A DNA stretch of 64,000 nt from Pyricularia pennisetigena (GCF_004337985.1 NC_043742.1:2094176-2158175), one strand, 5' to 3'; positions 34,414 to 46,649 are shown, counted from the stretch's first letter. The notes: generated by a model from the sequence alone, not told the origin. A program made the numbers and translations.

Positions 34414-36464
34414 ATGCGCTCCTCACCGCTTCTGCTGCAGCTTTTGCTCTGCGTCCCCGGCTTGGCCGAGACGTTTGACTACGTAATCGTCGGCGCCGGC
34501 ACTGCAGGCCTGGTGATCGCCAACAGGCTGTCGGAAAACTCGGCCGTCACCGTCGCTGTGATCGAGCCCGGCGGCGACGAGCGAGAGAACCCCCAGGTCA
34601 AGAGCGCCAGCAGCTTCCTGCAGGCGTTCAACACCCGCGTCGACTGGAACTACCGCACGGTGAACCAGCCCTTTGTCAACAACCGCCCGCAGCAGTACCA
34701 CCAGGGAAAGGGCATCGGGGGAACCAGCATCATCAATGGCAGGTTGCGTTTTGTGCGGTTTGCGGGAGCCGTGCTTCAAGGTTCCATGAGAATAAAGCAA
34801 AGACTAACAAAATACAGGAATGAACTACATCCGGGCCGAAAAGGCCGAAATAGACGCGCTGGAAAAGCTCGGCAACCCCGGCTGGAACTGGAATACGCTG
34901 TTCCCCTACTACAAGCGCAACGAGCGCTTCACCGTCCCGAGCGAGGCCCAGGCGAAGGCGGGCATCAAGTACAAGGCAGAGTACCGAGGCACCGACGGGC
35001 CCGTGCGCACCGGGTTCCCCTTCGACACGGCAAACTCGACCTACGGCGTGCAGATCCGGCAGACCTGGGCCAACGTCGGCCTCCCCGACAATCAGGACTC
35101 GTCTGGCGGTGACGTCCATGGAGTCTCGTCGAACCCGCTCACGATCGACCGCGACGCCCACATGAGGTGGGATGCCGCGAGGGCGTACTGGATCCCGGCC
35201 GAGGGAAGGGCGAACCTCAAGATGATCACGGGCACGGCCAGGAAGATCGTCTGGAGGACGGGCACCACGGGCAATGTGCAGGCGAGCGGAGTCGAGTACC
35301 TGACTGCAGCGGGCCAGGCGGTTGTGGTGGATGCGAGGAGGGAGGTGGTGCTCTCTGCCGGCTCGCTGAGGAGCCCCGCCATTCTTGAGGCGTCGGGAGT
35401 TGGCAACCCACGGTAAGGGCCTCGTAACATCCCCCTCGACTCCACGAGATGAGACAAGCCGCCCATATAGTTACTGACTCAAAGCCCCGCCCCTCCTCCC
35501 TCCGGTGTCCCTCAACTGGCCAGTGTCCTGCAACCCCTCGGCATCAACGTCACGGTCGACCTCCCCGGCGTGGGCGAGAACCTACAGGAGCAACCCAACA
35601 CCAGCCTCAACTACGGGCTGCGGGCGTCGCTCACGGGGCAGAACGGGATGCAGGCGTACGCGACGGCGGCCGACGTCTTTGGCAGCAACACGCGGGCCGT
35701 GGCGGCGGCGACGCTGGCCAACATCACCTCGTACGCCAAGCTGGCGGTGGACGCGTCGGGCGGGCCGACGTTTCTGAACCAGACGGCCGTCGAGACGCTC
35801 ATGCGCGTGCAGCACGACCTGCTCTTCAACCAAAACGTCACCGCCGCCGAGTACCTGACCTTTGTGCGGCAGGGCGGCTCCCTGTCGCTCAACTTTTGGT
35901 GGCTGTACCCCTTCTCCCGCGGCAGCGTGCACCTCTCCAGGGACTCGCTGGCCAACGCCTCGGTCGTCGTGCAGCCCACCATCGACCCGCGCCTGAACAT
36001 GGTGCCGTTTGACGTGACGGCCCAGGCCATGGTGGCCAAGCTGGCCGACAAGTTCTCCGAGACGTCGCCCATCAAGGATCTGAAGACTTCGAGGGGTGGG
36101 CTCGGGTCGAGCGCAACCGATGCGCAGTGGGAGAGCTTTGCGAGGAGTGGCAGTACGTGTCCCTTTTTTTTTTTTTTTTTTTCTCTCTCTCTCTGATGTG
36201 GACCCAGTCTCCGGGGACAACAAGATTTTATTCAAGAGCTGACTTGAAGCAATTACAGCCGCCGTCAACTCACACAACCTTGGCACCGCATCCATGATGA
36301 AGCGGGAGCTTGGCGGTGTCGTAGACCCTGAATTGAAGGTTTATGGCACGCGCAACGTCAGGGTCATCGACATGTCCATCTTCCCTCTCCAGTTCAGCGG
36401 GCACCCACAGTCTACCTTGTATGCGGTTGCTGAGAGGGCAGCAGAGATTATCAAGAAGGCTTAG
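34414..36464 (+). CDS. secreted GMC-family FAD oxidoreductase (AA3-like), with one unresolved junction
   Basis: Signal peptide (LLLQLLLCVPGLAE) followed by the FAD-binding DYVIVGAGTAGLVIANRL. GMC signatures follow: GIGGTSIING, later SAGSLRSPAILEASGVG, NVTVDLPGVGENLQEQP and, near the C-terminus, NSHNLGTASM and IFPLQFSGHPQSTLYAVAERA, giving the two active-site His of glucose-oxidase-type enzymes. Exons 34818-35412, 35524-36152 and 36259-36464 join in phase. The first intron (34743-34817) has a GTTGCG donor, a perfect CTAAC branch and CAG acceptor, but splicing ING...MNYIRAEK there shifts frame by one base, so total coding length is 3n+1. This means a real frameshift, a sequencing indel, or an unusual splice. 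Family role: oxidation of alcohols or sugars with release of H2O2 or electrons, for example to LPMOs. Confidence 0.85.
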
Positions 36465-37365
36465 TTGCAGTGTTGTTAAGGTTGGGACGGTGGAACTGAG
36501 CCACCAGTTTAGTTGCAAAGCAAGTGACGATCAAATGCCGATCAAATGCCGATCAATGAAGATTATTTTGCAATAAAAAGGGCTCTCCTAGGCTGTTGCT
36601 TGCATTCTACATTCTGGATCTACCTAGCATGTGTGCCAGATCACCAAAATGGCCCCGCTGCTTGTATTCCTAGTGCCATAGTGGTGCTGGGGATTTAAAG
36701 GAAAGAGTTTGTTTCTCGGTTTATGCAAACTATTAATACTTGGAAAACTCGCATAGAAGTGCGTAGCTGGCTCTCCGATGCTGTCGTGTCTAAATCATAT
36801 GAGGACATGTTATAAATTTGTCGCCCGTTCTCGACCTAGCACAGCATCTAGGTCGAGAACCAGCTGCCTCTGGAAACTGATTCGTGAGAGCGCGGAGATG
36901 TATTCGTTTCGAGCGGTGATCTTCTATGGATGACAGTTCAGGGGATGCTAGTCTAACCCTAACAAAAGTTATAAACGGATCATTTTCCCCTGTCTAGTAT
37001 CCCAGTTTGGGTCGCACGCAGCTATGCCGTGTCATGTGAGTTAAATTGCTAATTCGCCAGATCCAAGCACAAGGGGTCGGAGGTACGTCCAGACTATCAA
37101 AAATAGCCTTTGATCTTTTCAAATGATGGGAGAGCTCGGCAGCTAATGGGAACATATAAATACAGAGTGCTGTTATTTATTTTAGCACATACTTCTTGTG
37201 TTCTTCGAGGGACCAGCCTTGTCAAATGACTTCGTTCACGGCCGCTCATTTTTCCATCTCTCAAACAAATCAAAGATTCAAAGCTACAAGTCTCTGTCCT
37301 CGCAGCAACCGCCGGCCCGGCATTAATACAGTTCCCAGCGATAACAACGTTCGACAACTGTCACA
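36465..37365. other. intergenic, no gene recognised
   Basis: No coding sequence was recognised. The promoter of the small secreted protein lies at the right end. Confidence 0.5.
37155..37162 (+). promoter_or_regulatory. TATA-like box of the small secreted protein gene
   Basis: TATAAATA lies about 200 bp upstream of the start codon at 37366. Confidence 0.4.
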
Positions 37366-37650
37366 ATGCAGTTTGGAAGCCTCGTCTTTGCCATGGCCCT
37401 GCTTGCCTTTCAAGCCACCAGCGTCGCTGCCGCCGGCCGCTGGTGCAAAGCCCAAATCATGGAGGGTCACAAGACCGAAGTCAAAGCCATGTTGGTTGAA
37501 ATAGGAGAAAACACTTATTGGAGTCTTGAAGGGGAGCAAATCATAGTAAAAGCTGATAAGGATTGCAAAATCACCAAGATCGGTGGAAAAATGGACGAAT
37601 GCAGATATTGGTTCCAAGGGACTCCGTATGCAATCACGACTTTGACTTAG
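37366..37650 (+). CDS. small secreted protein (effector-like), unknown function
   Basis: Single exon, 94 aa. A clear signal peptide (MQFGSLVFAMALLAFQATSV, cleavage near AAA-GRW) leaves a mature protein of about 71 aa with three Cys (residues 27, 67, 79) and alternating charged beta-like strands (KAMLVEIGENTYWSLEGEQI). The start codon follows a CAACTGTCACA leader. No family is recognised. The small size and secretion are effector-like, but an odd number of cysteines and few of them argue against a heavily disulfide-bonded effector. Function is unknown. Confidence 0.7.
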   Translation: MQFGSLVFAMALLAFQATSVAAAGRWCKAQIMEGHKTEVKAMLVEIGENTYWSLEGEQIIVKADKDCKITKIGGKMDECRYWFQGTPYAITTLT

Positions 37651-38231
37651 AGACGATGTGTGCGTTTTTCTTACAGGCCTTGGTGATTTGGCTGTATTTG
37701 CTGTGTTTGCTTTCATGTCGCGGTGCCGAGTCTGGGCAACATTCGATACTTGGTTTGGTAGAGTAGATCTTAATGTGAGGCGAATCTGATGGAAAATAAT
37801 CAAAACAAACAACCACTTTTATTGAAAAGAATTTCGCGTCCGTGTCTTTCAAACACTGCGCGCGGCATTTGATCCACTACAAAGCTTCTTTGTTTGCTCG
37901 TTGCCGTTGTCCTCGCTGTTCTGCTCAAGGAACTCGTCGCTCAGAACTACCCCCAGAATCCTTCAATATAAGATTGAAATCTCTTTTTGTCCCAGCCGGG
38001 TGGTGACGTTCTACAAGGCTGAGAACCCAACACCTCGCAACACTTGAAAAAAAAAGAAAAAAAAAAAGAAAGAGAAAAAAAACTGCTCACTCCTAATCTG
38101 GCACTGTGAGCTCGCTTTCGACTTCAAACCCAAATACAACACTTTGATCCATGAGCCATCATATCTCGCTCAAGTATCACAGACATCAATATCAAGTCTT
38201 TTCAAGCTAGACATCCAACAAGATTTCCACA
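37651..38231. other. intergenic, no gene recognised
   Basis: Includes an A-rich stretch at about 38047-38084 and the pyrimidine/CA-rich leader of the next gene. Confidence 0.5.
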
Positions 38232-39062
38232 ATGTCATACACCGAGCATAGAATCATCTCTTCAGAATACCCACTTGCTCCCCTTGAATGCTCAGAGCCG
38301 TGCCTGGAGTGGACCGATCAGATGACACGAGTTCTGGAACCCATCACCACCAAGGCTTTCAACGAGCATGGTGAGCAGTATGTGAGTTACAACTGCCACC
38401 TGCAGCCTTACTCCACCAACAGCCCATCCGCTGACCCTCGCCCAAACGACCACCAGTTCGACGTCTTCGAATACTGGGACAAGCCAAAGCTCAATGGCCA
38501 CGCCGCATCCCAAGATCTCGTCCTGCGCCCCTGGGCCGAGCACGGAGCCGTCGCCAACACCATCCTCATCATATGCCGCGACCACTGCAGGGTCAACAAC
38601 GCAGCCGGCTTTGGCTGCGGTCGGCCCTGCGCCGAGCAGTCCTGCCCAAACGTAGTCTTCGTCGCCGACGGCAATTTGTGTTTTGCCCACGCCTCGTCCC
38701 TTGCCATGTTCGACGCCAAGCAGCGACACCGAGCCTCCCGCGAGGCGGTGGCCCTGGAGCGGGCCAGGGACGATCGCGAGGCGGCGGCGGCGGCGCTCTT
38801 TGTGCTCAACGCCGGCGCCGTCGACAGGCCCATGCCCGATCCCGAGAACTACATGACGTGGTACGATCAGGAGCTGGACAAGTGGTACTGCATAAAGGCC
38901 ACCGAGAGGCTTTTGCAGGCCGCCCAACTTATCCTGCCCGGGCAGCCCCACCACGATCCTCTCCGACGCAGCGTCCAGGAGACTGCGCAGACCTTTTTGG
39001 AGAAGTTTACGGCCCCTAGGGAGCCGATGGAGCTGGACTCGGACTCGGAGTCGGAGCAGTGA
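38232..39062 (+). CDS. unknown protein with central Cys-rich segment and acidic C-terminus
   Basis: Single exon, 276 aa, high GC, start in good context (cacaATG). The centre has a Cys cluster (ICRDHCRVNN ... GFGCGRPCAEQSC ... NLCFAH) with spacing that could bind zinc. It is followed by a charged helix rich in Arg/Glu/Ala (about residues 165-200) and ends in an acidic Asp/Ser/Glu tail. No signal peptide or membrane segment, so probably intracellular. I do not recognise a family. Coding is supported by length, codon use with G/C third positions, and lack of in-frame stops in a GC-rich region, although the opposite strand is also open for 260 codons. Confidence 0.65.
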   Translation: MSYTEHRIISSEYPLAPLECSEPCLEWTDQMTRVLEPITTKAFNEHGEQYVSYNCHLQPYSTNSPSADPRPNDHQFDVFEYWDKPKLNGHAASQDLVLRPWAEHGAVANTILIICRDHCRVNNAAGFGCGRPCAEQSCPNVVFVADGNLCFAHASSLAMFDAKQRHRASREAVALERARDDREAAAAALFVLNAGAVDRPMPDPENYMTWYDQELDKWYCIKATERLLQAAQLILPGQPHHDPLRRSVQETAQTFLEKFTAPREPMELDSDSESEQ

Positions 39063-39388
39063 TGTACGGCGCATGATACCCAGGGGAGCAAAGAAGGCTA
39101 CTGGCCAGGATATGTGAAATTAGAGCACAGCTTTGGAGTCGGGCATTCGTGTGAAAGTATTCTAGCTATTCCTAACAAATAGTTCTCAGTCTGTAACATT
39201 TGTTTCTATGACAGGTGATATGCCTTTACTTAATAGGGAAGTAAGAAAACACAGGAATAGCGTGGACAAGGTGCTGAGTTTTTCTACCTTACTACGTTCA
39301 TACGCACGCGGCACAAAAGGGACGCGTAGTTATAAGCCCCCTATCCTCATTGATATCAACAGTCGACATTTTCTGCCGACGAAACATC
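39063..39388. other. short convergent intergenic region
   Basis: Between the unknown protein (plus) and the sugar transporter (minus) stop codons. Nothing was recognised. Confidence 0.5.
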
Positions 39389-41404
39389 TCATGCTGCCTT
39401 GCTAGCCACAGCGACCGACTGAGCCTCTGCTTGACCAACCGTCTCTACATCGTCGTCAACTCTTTTGCCCTCTGGTACGGCGCCCACACATTGGTACTTG
39501 CGGAACTTTCTCGCCGGAAGCCTGGCCTCGAACTGTGGAGAATCCCAGTCTTTGTCAGTAAACGCACCAGTAATGGCATGATCGAAGCAAAGCAAACAAA
39601 GAGAAAGTAGAACAGGCTGACACACCATCTCGTTAATCTCCTCCAAGGTGCGACCCTTTGTCTCTGGCAGGAACAACCAGACCCACACGGCACCGACCAC
39701 AGCTGACGGAAACCAGATGTAGCCGTACTGAGGGCCCCAGTTGAGCGAGTCAGGGTTTATAAAGTACGGCGCCGTAAAGGTCGTCAGCCACGCAAAGAAG
39801 AAGCCGACAGCAGCAGCGAGACCAAACGTGTAGCTGCGCAGACGCTGGGACGGGATTTCTCCTCCGACCAGCCACGCGTAGGCCGAGATGAGACCCTGTG
39901 ATTAAAAAAAAAAAAAAAAAACAACGCCGCGGGTTTTGTTCAGCATATTGTACGCAGTTGTCAACATAGGCCAGAAGAGGCTGGCTTGCGGGAGAGAACC
40001 CACATTGTAGCTCATCATGTACAGACACGACAGCGCAACCAAGACGTTCCCCGTCTGGACCGACCGCCCGTGGACCTGATAGACCACGGCGATGATGAGC
40101 TGCAGCGCGCCGCACAGCACCAGGCCCCAGCCGATCAGCACGCGCCTCCGCCCGTACCTGACGACGATGCAGGCGTTGACCACGAGCGCGACCAGGCCCA
40201 CGGCGCTGAGCACGCAGCCCATGGCGAACGGGTCGGCGACCTCGGCCATGGTGAAGAAGTACTGCTTGTACGCGATGATGAACATGGAGCCCGACGCGGC
40301 CTGCAGCGTGACGGCCGAGACGGACAGCAGCGTGCGGCGCCTGTCGACGGGGTTCTCGAACATGTCCCGGGCGCCCACGCCGCTGGCCAGCTCCTTTTCT
40401 CGCTCGATGGCCGCGCGGATCTCGGCCGCCTCGGCCGCCACGTCGTGGCCCCGCGGACGCAGCCACGCGAGCGAGGCCGTGCCCTCGTGGATCCGGCCCT
40501 GCAGGATCAGCCACCGCGGCGACTCGGGGATGAAGACCATGGCGACGCAGAGGATCACCGGCACGATGTAGATCAGCCCCAGCGGGATGAGGTATGCGTT
40601 CTTGTCTGGGATCGGGGCCGTGGCCCAGTTGATGACGGTTCCGACGAGGGTGCCCTGGTTGAACGTTTTTGGTGTCAGTGGCTTTGAGTCGGTTGCGTAA
40701 GATGGAACTAAAGAAAAAAGAAAAAGAAAAAAGAGAGCAATGAGACTAAGTAACAAATTTAAAAGGGGCAGCTCACAAATGAAGTACAAAACTGAAAAGC
40801 AGCCAGAAACAGCCCACGGTACTTTGCCGGGCTCGTCTCCTGGATGTACAGCTGCGAAAAGGTCATGAACCAGCCGTTGGCCAGCCCAATGACCAGCCGC
40901 CCGACGTAGAGCACGTTGATGTCCTCGGTGACCATCATCATGACGTTTGCGACGCAGCACAGCACCGACGCGATCCACAGGCACCAGCGCCGCGAGAGTC
41001 TGGCCGCGGCCGGCCCCGCGCAGACGGAACTGGCAAAGGCGCCCAGCGTCATGAGCGACGAGATGAGCTGTTGTCGGACCGGCGACAGGTTCCAGCCGAT
41101 CTTGGGCAGCAGGTGCGGTGCCGGATGACCAAAGACCTAGATTTATTTTTTTCCCGTTGTAGGGCAAAAGGAGGGGTGTTTGTCAGCTTGTTTCCTTTTC
41201 CCCTCGGGGCCATAGCGGCCACTCTGGTGCCAATTTGGCAAGTTTGAGACCCTTCCTTACCTTGAGAAAGCCGGGCATTGCCTGCAGTCCTCCAATCAGG
41301 CCGAAATCAATGCCATATTGGAACGGCGATAAGATGATGATTCCGCAGGCGACAAACACTCGCCAGTTGGCTTTGATGGTGACCTTGTCTTCTGGAGTGG
41401 CCAT
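39389..41404 (-). CDS. MFS sugar transporter
   Basis: Five exons, 41404-41261, 41136-40777, 40654-40004, 39895-39626 and 39532-39389, give 522 aa; all four introns are phase 0. Twelve TM segments are expected. Sugar-porter signatures are present: IDFGLIGG in TM1, YVGRLVIGLANGWFM in TM4, the loop IPESPRWLI, the C-terminal half GRRRVLIGWGL, and LPETKGRTLEEINEM after TM12. The segment SPAKYRGLFLAAFQF is the typical TM5 lead-in. Known for the family: proton-coupled or facilitative import of hexoses, disaccharides or related polyols; specificity cannot be read from the sequence. Intron 3 contains a poly(T) tract (minus strand) next to the acceptor. Confidence 0.93.
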
Positions 41405-42947
41405 GGCAATGGTGCTGTGTTGGATATCCTAGCCCGCTGGGTATGGCCAAATGGTTCTCGCCAAAAAAAAAAAAGAAAGAAAGAACATAAAGAGGTCTGG
41501 ATCTGACTCCGAGGAGACAGTTAAGAATACATGGTTATAGATACATCGCCCTGGTGTAGCACCCAAGATGTCCCCAATGCAGAGGGATGCATCAAGAAAA
41601 CGCTCCCTCAACGAAAAAATTCGGGCTTCTCTTTGTGGTCATCCTGCCCAGACCAGCGATCAAGTGCCGAACCGCAGTCCACGGCTTGGTAGGGAATCAA
41701 AAGTGTGCCCCATTGGTTGGTCGTAAACGTCAACGGGCGGGGGAAATGCAGTGGCATGCTAGAGATTCCATTGATACGCGTTCCCCCGCAAAATGCAACC
41801 CGTCCGGCGGCTATCCGTTCTCTCCCATTTAGCCCACCCGGCCTGCATGGGAGTGTCCGTTGGTGCAGCTCTCGGGCGCATGCTTCCGAATTTACGCATC
41901 CCTTGCAGCGGTGTCAGCAATTTGATTTATTTTGTCTCCTATTGTCTCAAAGATTGGTTATCTGCCTGCCTTCTCAGTTCTGGTGCATGGCATGCACGAC
42001 GACGTCGACGAGGCCCCAGTGTTTTTGCTGGTACTGTTTGCCAAGTGATCTATTTGTCTATCTAGCTCTCTATCTGTTAAATGTTCAGTCTAGGTATTTC
42101 TGCACTTGTCCGATAGGGAGAGATGTGTCAAGGACAACCGGGTACGTCTCGAATCCGAGACTCGGGTCCACGACAAGATGCGTGCCATGAAATTATCAAG
42201 ACAACAAATTGATACCCTCTGTAATCAAATCTTGTCGCATCCGTTCTGGCAAGGACAGGAGCCCTTGCATATCAAAATCTTGGCTGGAAGCTTTTCTTTT
42301 GGAGTTGTCAAGGGGCTTCTTCCGAACTTGTAAAGTTCACTTTGGACTTTGGGCAAAGCCTTATCTACCCGTTTCACTCATTTGTAAGCTTTCCTAGCTC
42401 CTCCCTAGTCCGACCAAACCTTTTCAAATCACATCCGTTTTCTTTTCCCTTNNNNNNNNNNNNNNNNNNNNNNNNNNNNNNNNNNNNNNNNNNNNNNNTC
42501 TCCTTTACCGAGTTGGTTGAGAAACTTTGTCAAAGAAAAAAAAAATTGAATTGGGTTTTCCAATTACGTCCCAACATTTCGCAAGTTACGAAATTACCAC
42601 TCTTAGCGTGTCGGCAAACTGGGTTTTGGTGGGCTAACATAGTGCTGCTATTTCGCTGACAGATTGTACCCTCTCGCCTTCCATCAAGGAACAAGCCCAT
42701 AGAACAAAGAGCCTATGCAGGCTGATTCGTGCCATGGTATCAAAAGCCAAGAAAAGGAAAAACAAAAAAGTAAACAGGCAAAACATTTGCAACATAAACA
42801 TAGTATTACAACAAGATGGTGAAAATACAAATATTATCACAAAACATCATGACAAGCCTTGATATTATCCTCAGAGTCAACCCACAGGGTCGACTCTCGA
42901 GGGATCCCGCAATGCACCTGCTACTGGGTCTTATCCGGCAAGGCCAG
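41405..42947. other. intergenic, no gene recognised; contains gap
   Basis: No coding sequence was recognised. It includes a 47-N gap (42452-42498). The right end is the 3' region of the coiled-coil gene. Confidence 0.5.
42452..42498. other. assembly gap (47 N)
   Basis: A run of N in intergenic sequence. Confidence 1.
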
Positions 42948-45293
42948 TCAGCGGCCCGGGCTCTGAACCGATGCCGGCTGCCCGTACACCCACACCCGCT
43001 TCAAGATGCCACCTACGCTCCTCCTCCGCCTGGGCCCGCCGTCGTCGGCCTCGAAGCACGCCGCGGCGGCCTGCTGCAGGCCCTTTTTGCTGAAGAAGGG
43101 CGCCGCCGGCTCGCTCTGCGGCCGCTCCGGAGGCTGTCGGTGGGGCAGCCCCTGGGGCGCACCCTGAAGCACGCCCTGGGACGACTCCTCGTGCCGCCGG
43201 TCCAGCGGGCCGACTTCGCAGAGCACCTCGAGCTGGAGCAGGAGCTCGTCCTCGCCGGCCTCCTCCAGGGCCTCCCTCGCCAGGCCCGGGAAGACCATCA
43301 GCACAACCTTGGGGTTGAACTCCGGCGGCGGCACCTCCCCGTCCGCCATGGTCATGAGCACGGGGTCAAAGTCCGGGTGCGTGTCCGGGTGGCACTCCCG
43401 CCACGTGGTGATGTACGGCCGCAGGTATATCTCCTTGTCCAGCGCCGCAGCCTGGTCGACCAGCTGCCCGATCCTCGACAGGTACTCGTCAAAGTCGTCG
43501 GCCTTGGACTTGGTGCCCTCGGTGAGCGACCAGATCTCGGCGATGGCTGCGTCCCTCTTGGTCTGATATTCCACCTCGATGGCCGTCCGATCTCCCGCCG
43601 CGCCGAGGATGAGCCTGGTGGTTGCGAATCGCCAATGATGGAAATCCTGTTTTACTTCTTGGCTGCCTGATTTTTGTTGAGATCGGAGGCTCGTCAGAAA
43701 AAAAAAAAAAAAAAAAAAAAAATTGAACCAGTAAAAGCAATGAAAGGTGGGGGGCGGGGGGTTTTAGTCCAATGTTGCGCGTAGCGACTCACCATCTTGA
43801 AGAACGGAAAAGAGTCCCTGCAGATGCCGGGATGCACGACCAGCCCAAATGAAGTTGCCGAGGACTCGGTTTTCCAAATACTTCCAGAGCAAAGCCTCCA
43901 TGAAAGTGTGGAAGTTTTCGGTGTATATGAGGTGCGCTGCATCCTTGAGCTGGCCGGAAAGGGTGACGCAGCCCAAGACGCCCGAGTAGTTGTTCATGCT
44001 CGCGGTGGAGCGGCCCGGTTGGACCTGGGCCGGGTGGGCAATCCTTTCCTGGGGAGCCTCGAGGAATATCCTCACAAAGTCCCGTATGGCTCTCCTCAGC
44101 GCCTTGATGGACGCGACCAGGGCCTCGTCCGAGGTGTGGTGGGGCTGCGCCTTGGGAGGGGGCGCCGCAGGCTCGACTATGACCTCGTTCACCTTGTCCT
44201 TCCTGCTGCTCGGTTCAGGTTGCGGGGCCGTGTGGAAGTTGCTGCCTCCCTCGGATGGGGGGTTGCCGCGTTCGGTCTCGCTCTCCTGCTCAAACTCCTT
44301 GTGTGCCCTGGTCAGCAGCTTGCTTCTCTCCTTGGCCTCGGCCTCCAGCCTCCGGCGCTGCTCCTGCTCGCGGCCCAGCTCCGACTCGAGCTTCTCGACG
44401 AGCGACCGGATCTCGTTGTTGGCCTGCTCGGCCTGGCGCAGGTAGGTCCTGCACTCCTCCTTGATGCTCTTCTCCCTCTTGTCCCACTGCCGGTTGCTCT
44501 CGGCCAGGTCCGACTCGCGCATCTCCCAGAACTGCGACCAGATGGCGTCCTCGCGCAGCTTCCACTCGAGCTCGAGCTCGGCCATCTTCTGCTCGAACCG
44601 GCGCTGCTGCGCCATGACCTCGAGCTCCGCCGCCTTCTCCGCCGCCCGCCGCACCCCGACCTGCTGCTTCTTCTTGAGCCGGATCTGCGTCTGCAGCTCC
44701 GCGATCTCCTTGAGCAGCGCCACCCGCTGCGCCTCGAAATCCTGCCGCGTCTTTTCGAGCTGCTGCTGGCACGCCATCAGCTCCTGGGCCAGCTTCTCCT
44801 GCTGACTCTCACGGCTCATTCCGCCGCCGCCGCCGCCACCACCGCCGACGCCGGGACCCGCCGCGGGCTGCTGTGCGAGTGGGTGCTGCAGGATGAAGCC
44901 GGAGGTGTCGGTGGACGACCGGGGGCTCCATGACCTGGTGAGGAGCGAGGTGCGGGTTGAGAGCGGGGACTGTGGGTTTGAATGGGGTCGAGGTGGACGT
45001 GGAGGAGGAGTGCCCTGGTTCTGGATATTTTCAAGATGCTCCGTCCAGGGGACGTTGCCGCTTGGGCTGTGCTTTTCCGAGCTGACGGCATGGAAGCCGT
45101 TCGGCAAGGTGTTCATGCTTGGATGGTTTCTGTTCGGGGCTGCGGGCGAGCTTGTCTTTCGATCTCCCAAGGCCCTGGCGGGATTCAACGGCGGGATCGA
45201 CGACGGGGGAGTTGGTTTGAGTGGCTCGTAATAAGGAGGACCTGCTTCTTTACGGGTTAACACGCCTTCAGCCATACGGATGTCGTCCTGCAT
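42948..45293 (-). CDS. large coiled-coil protein, unknown function
   Basis: Two exons, 45293-43793 and 43666-42948, give 739 aa; the intron acceptor at 43667-43669 is the one that keeps frame (LQDG|SQEVKQDFHHW). The start at 45293 (MQDDIRMAEG) is chosen over longer in-frame sequence upstream, which is hydrophobic and UTR-like. Order: Pro/Ser-rich N-terminus (about 1-150), a poly-Gly run, a long coiled coil of about 190 residues rich in Gln/Glu/Arg/Leu (from MSRESQQEKLAQ to EFEQESETER), a Pro-rich linker, then a conserved-looking helical domain (ASIKALRRAIRDFVRIFLEA ... YLENRVLGNFIWAG) continuing across the splice. The fold is reminiscent of fungal septation or filament-associated proteins, but no function can be assigned. 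Cytoplasmic. Confidence 0.75.
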
Positions 45294-46649
45294 AATGGCG
45301 TCTGTTCCCTTGGGCGAAGGACGGTCTAGAGCCCTCTCATTGTAAACAGAGATGGACGAAAAGAAACAAAAGAAAAAAGAAAATGAATAAAAACTATGCT
45401 TTCTCACTGATATATGCAAGGCTTCTTCTGGGATGTGAAAAATAAAGAATCCAAGTACAGAGCGTTGAATATTAGTTAGTCCGCACGAGAAGAAGGGCAA
45501 GGTACCAAGATTCAATAATAAAAACGAATCCCTCACCCTCCTCCCTTTTTCCCTCGCTTCGATTGAGTTGCTGCGGGGCACGAACGATCCGCCACAAATA
45601 AGATCATCGAACGGATGATTCCGCCGCCGACAGTTGTTTCGGTCTGGGGGTGGGCTAGTCAAGCTACCCAGTCAAGCTTCACCGACCAGAAAACATCAGT
45701 CAGTTATCGAATTAGCTTTTGCCGTCCGATTCGGATCACCCTGCAACCTTAACGGATCCTTCACGCCGGCGTTTGCTGTGTACGCAAGCAGTGGAGAAGC
45801 AAGGGCAAAAAAAAAAAAAAGAGGACCGTCATGACAATCTATGTTGTGGAGAAAAAAAAAAAAAGAACATGGTTGCAAAGATGACATAACACCTCTCTCT
45901 CCTTTGGAACATGCACAAAGGATCCCCCCTGAAAACCCCGTTGTCCAAACACGAGACTTTCCGTAGGGCTTTGGTGATTGCTACTTGTACCACAGTACTC
46001 ACAGACTCACAGTTGAGAGCTCGGCCTAAGCTGGGGTGGTCCTGGCACGTCGGACTCGAACCCTGGTACCGTAGTCGTCTTGATTGATGTCGTCTGGCGT
46101 ATTTATACGGTCATCGGGCCCCATTATGGTTTCTCGCTGGGCGAGTATCATCTCGTACTCGGCGAAACGTGGGCAAACGATTTGCTCAGCCTCGAGTCTA
46201 TTTCGGCCGTAGCAAACATTGTTTGGTAGCACCCCCGGACAAGGCAAATGCAAGGGCAAGGTGTCGATTCTACTGTGCAAAACACCTACAGAGGAGCCTT
46301 CTTTGGTTTTTTCTTTTCGCTATTTGTACTCTTGTTGCCTTCTAGTCATTTGGGCAAGGCCTTCCTGTGCAAAAGTCTGGATTGGATTGTACCAAAAACT
46401 TTCCTAAACTGGAAACTCATGGGAATCTCGAGTCGCAATTGAAATACACAGTTTGTAGCTTCTTGCGAGAAGAGTTAGAGAAAGAAAGAGAAAATAAAAC
46501 AACATCAAAATCGCCGCTTGCTTGCCAAGTGGGCCACCCAGGCTTGGGTGTTGCTCCAGTCTGTCACAAGGAGAAAGAATCTGAGAAAGTACACGCGGAT
46601 ATGAGTTTCCCGGTATGAGATCGTCCGGTAAGCAAAAGAAAGAGAGAAA

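Noticed and set aside
38292..39074. A 260-codon open frame opposite the 276-aa unknown protein.
   Set aside because: It is a by-product of high GC content; the plus-strand product has a better start context and more natural composition.
42886..42906. GTCGACTCTCGAGGGATCC resembles a cloning polylinker (SalI, XhoI, BamHI sites together).
   Set aside because: It differs from common vector polylinkers at several bases, lies in ordinary flanking sequence, and no other vector sequence adjoins it. Probably chance.
45294..45662. In-frame N-terminal extension of the coiled-coil protein by 123 codons.
   Set aside because: The extension is hydrophobic, A/T-rich and unlike the rest of the protein, consistent with 5' untranslated sequence.
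46030..46090. Minus-strand GGTTCGAGTCC looks like a tRNA B box.
   Set aside because: No matching A box, anticodon arm or acceptor stem could be formed upstream, so no tRNA is called.
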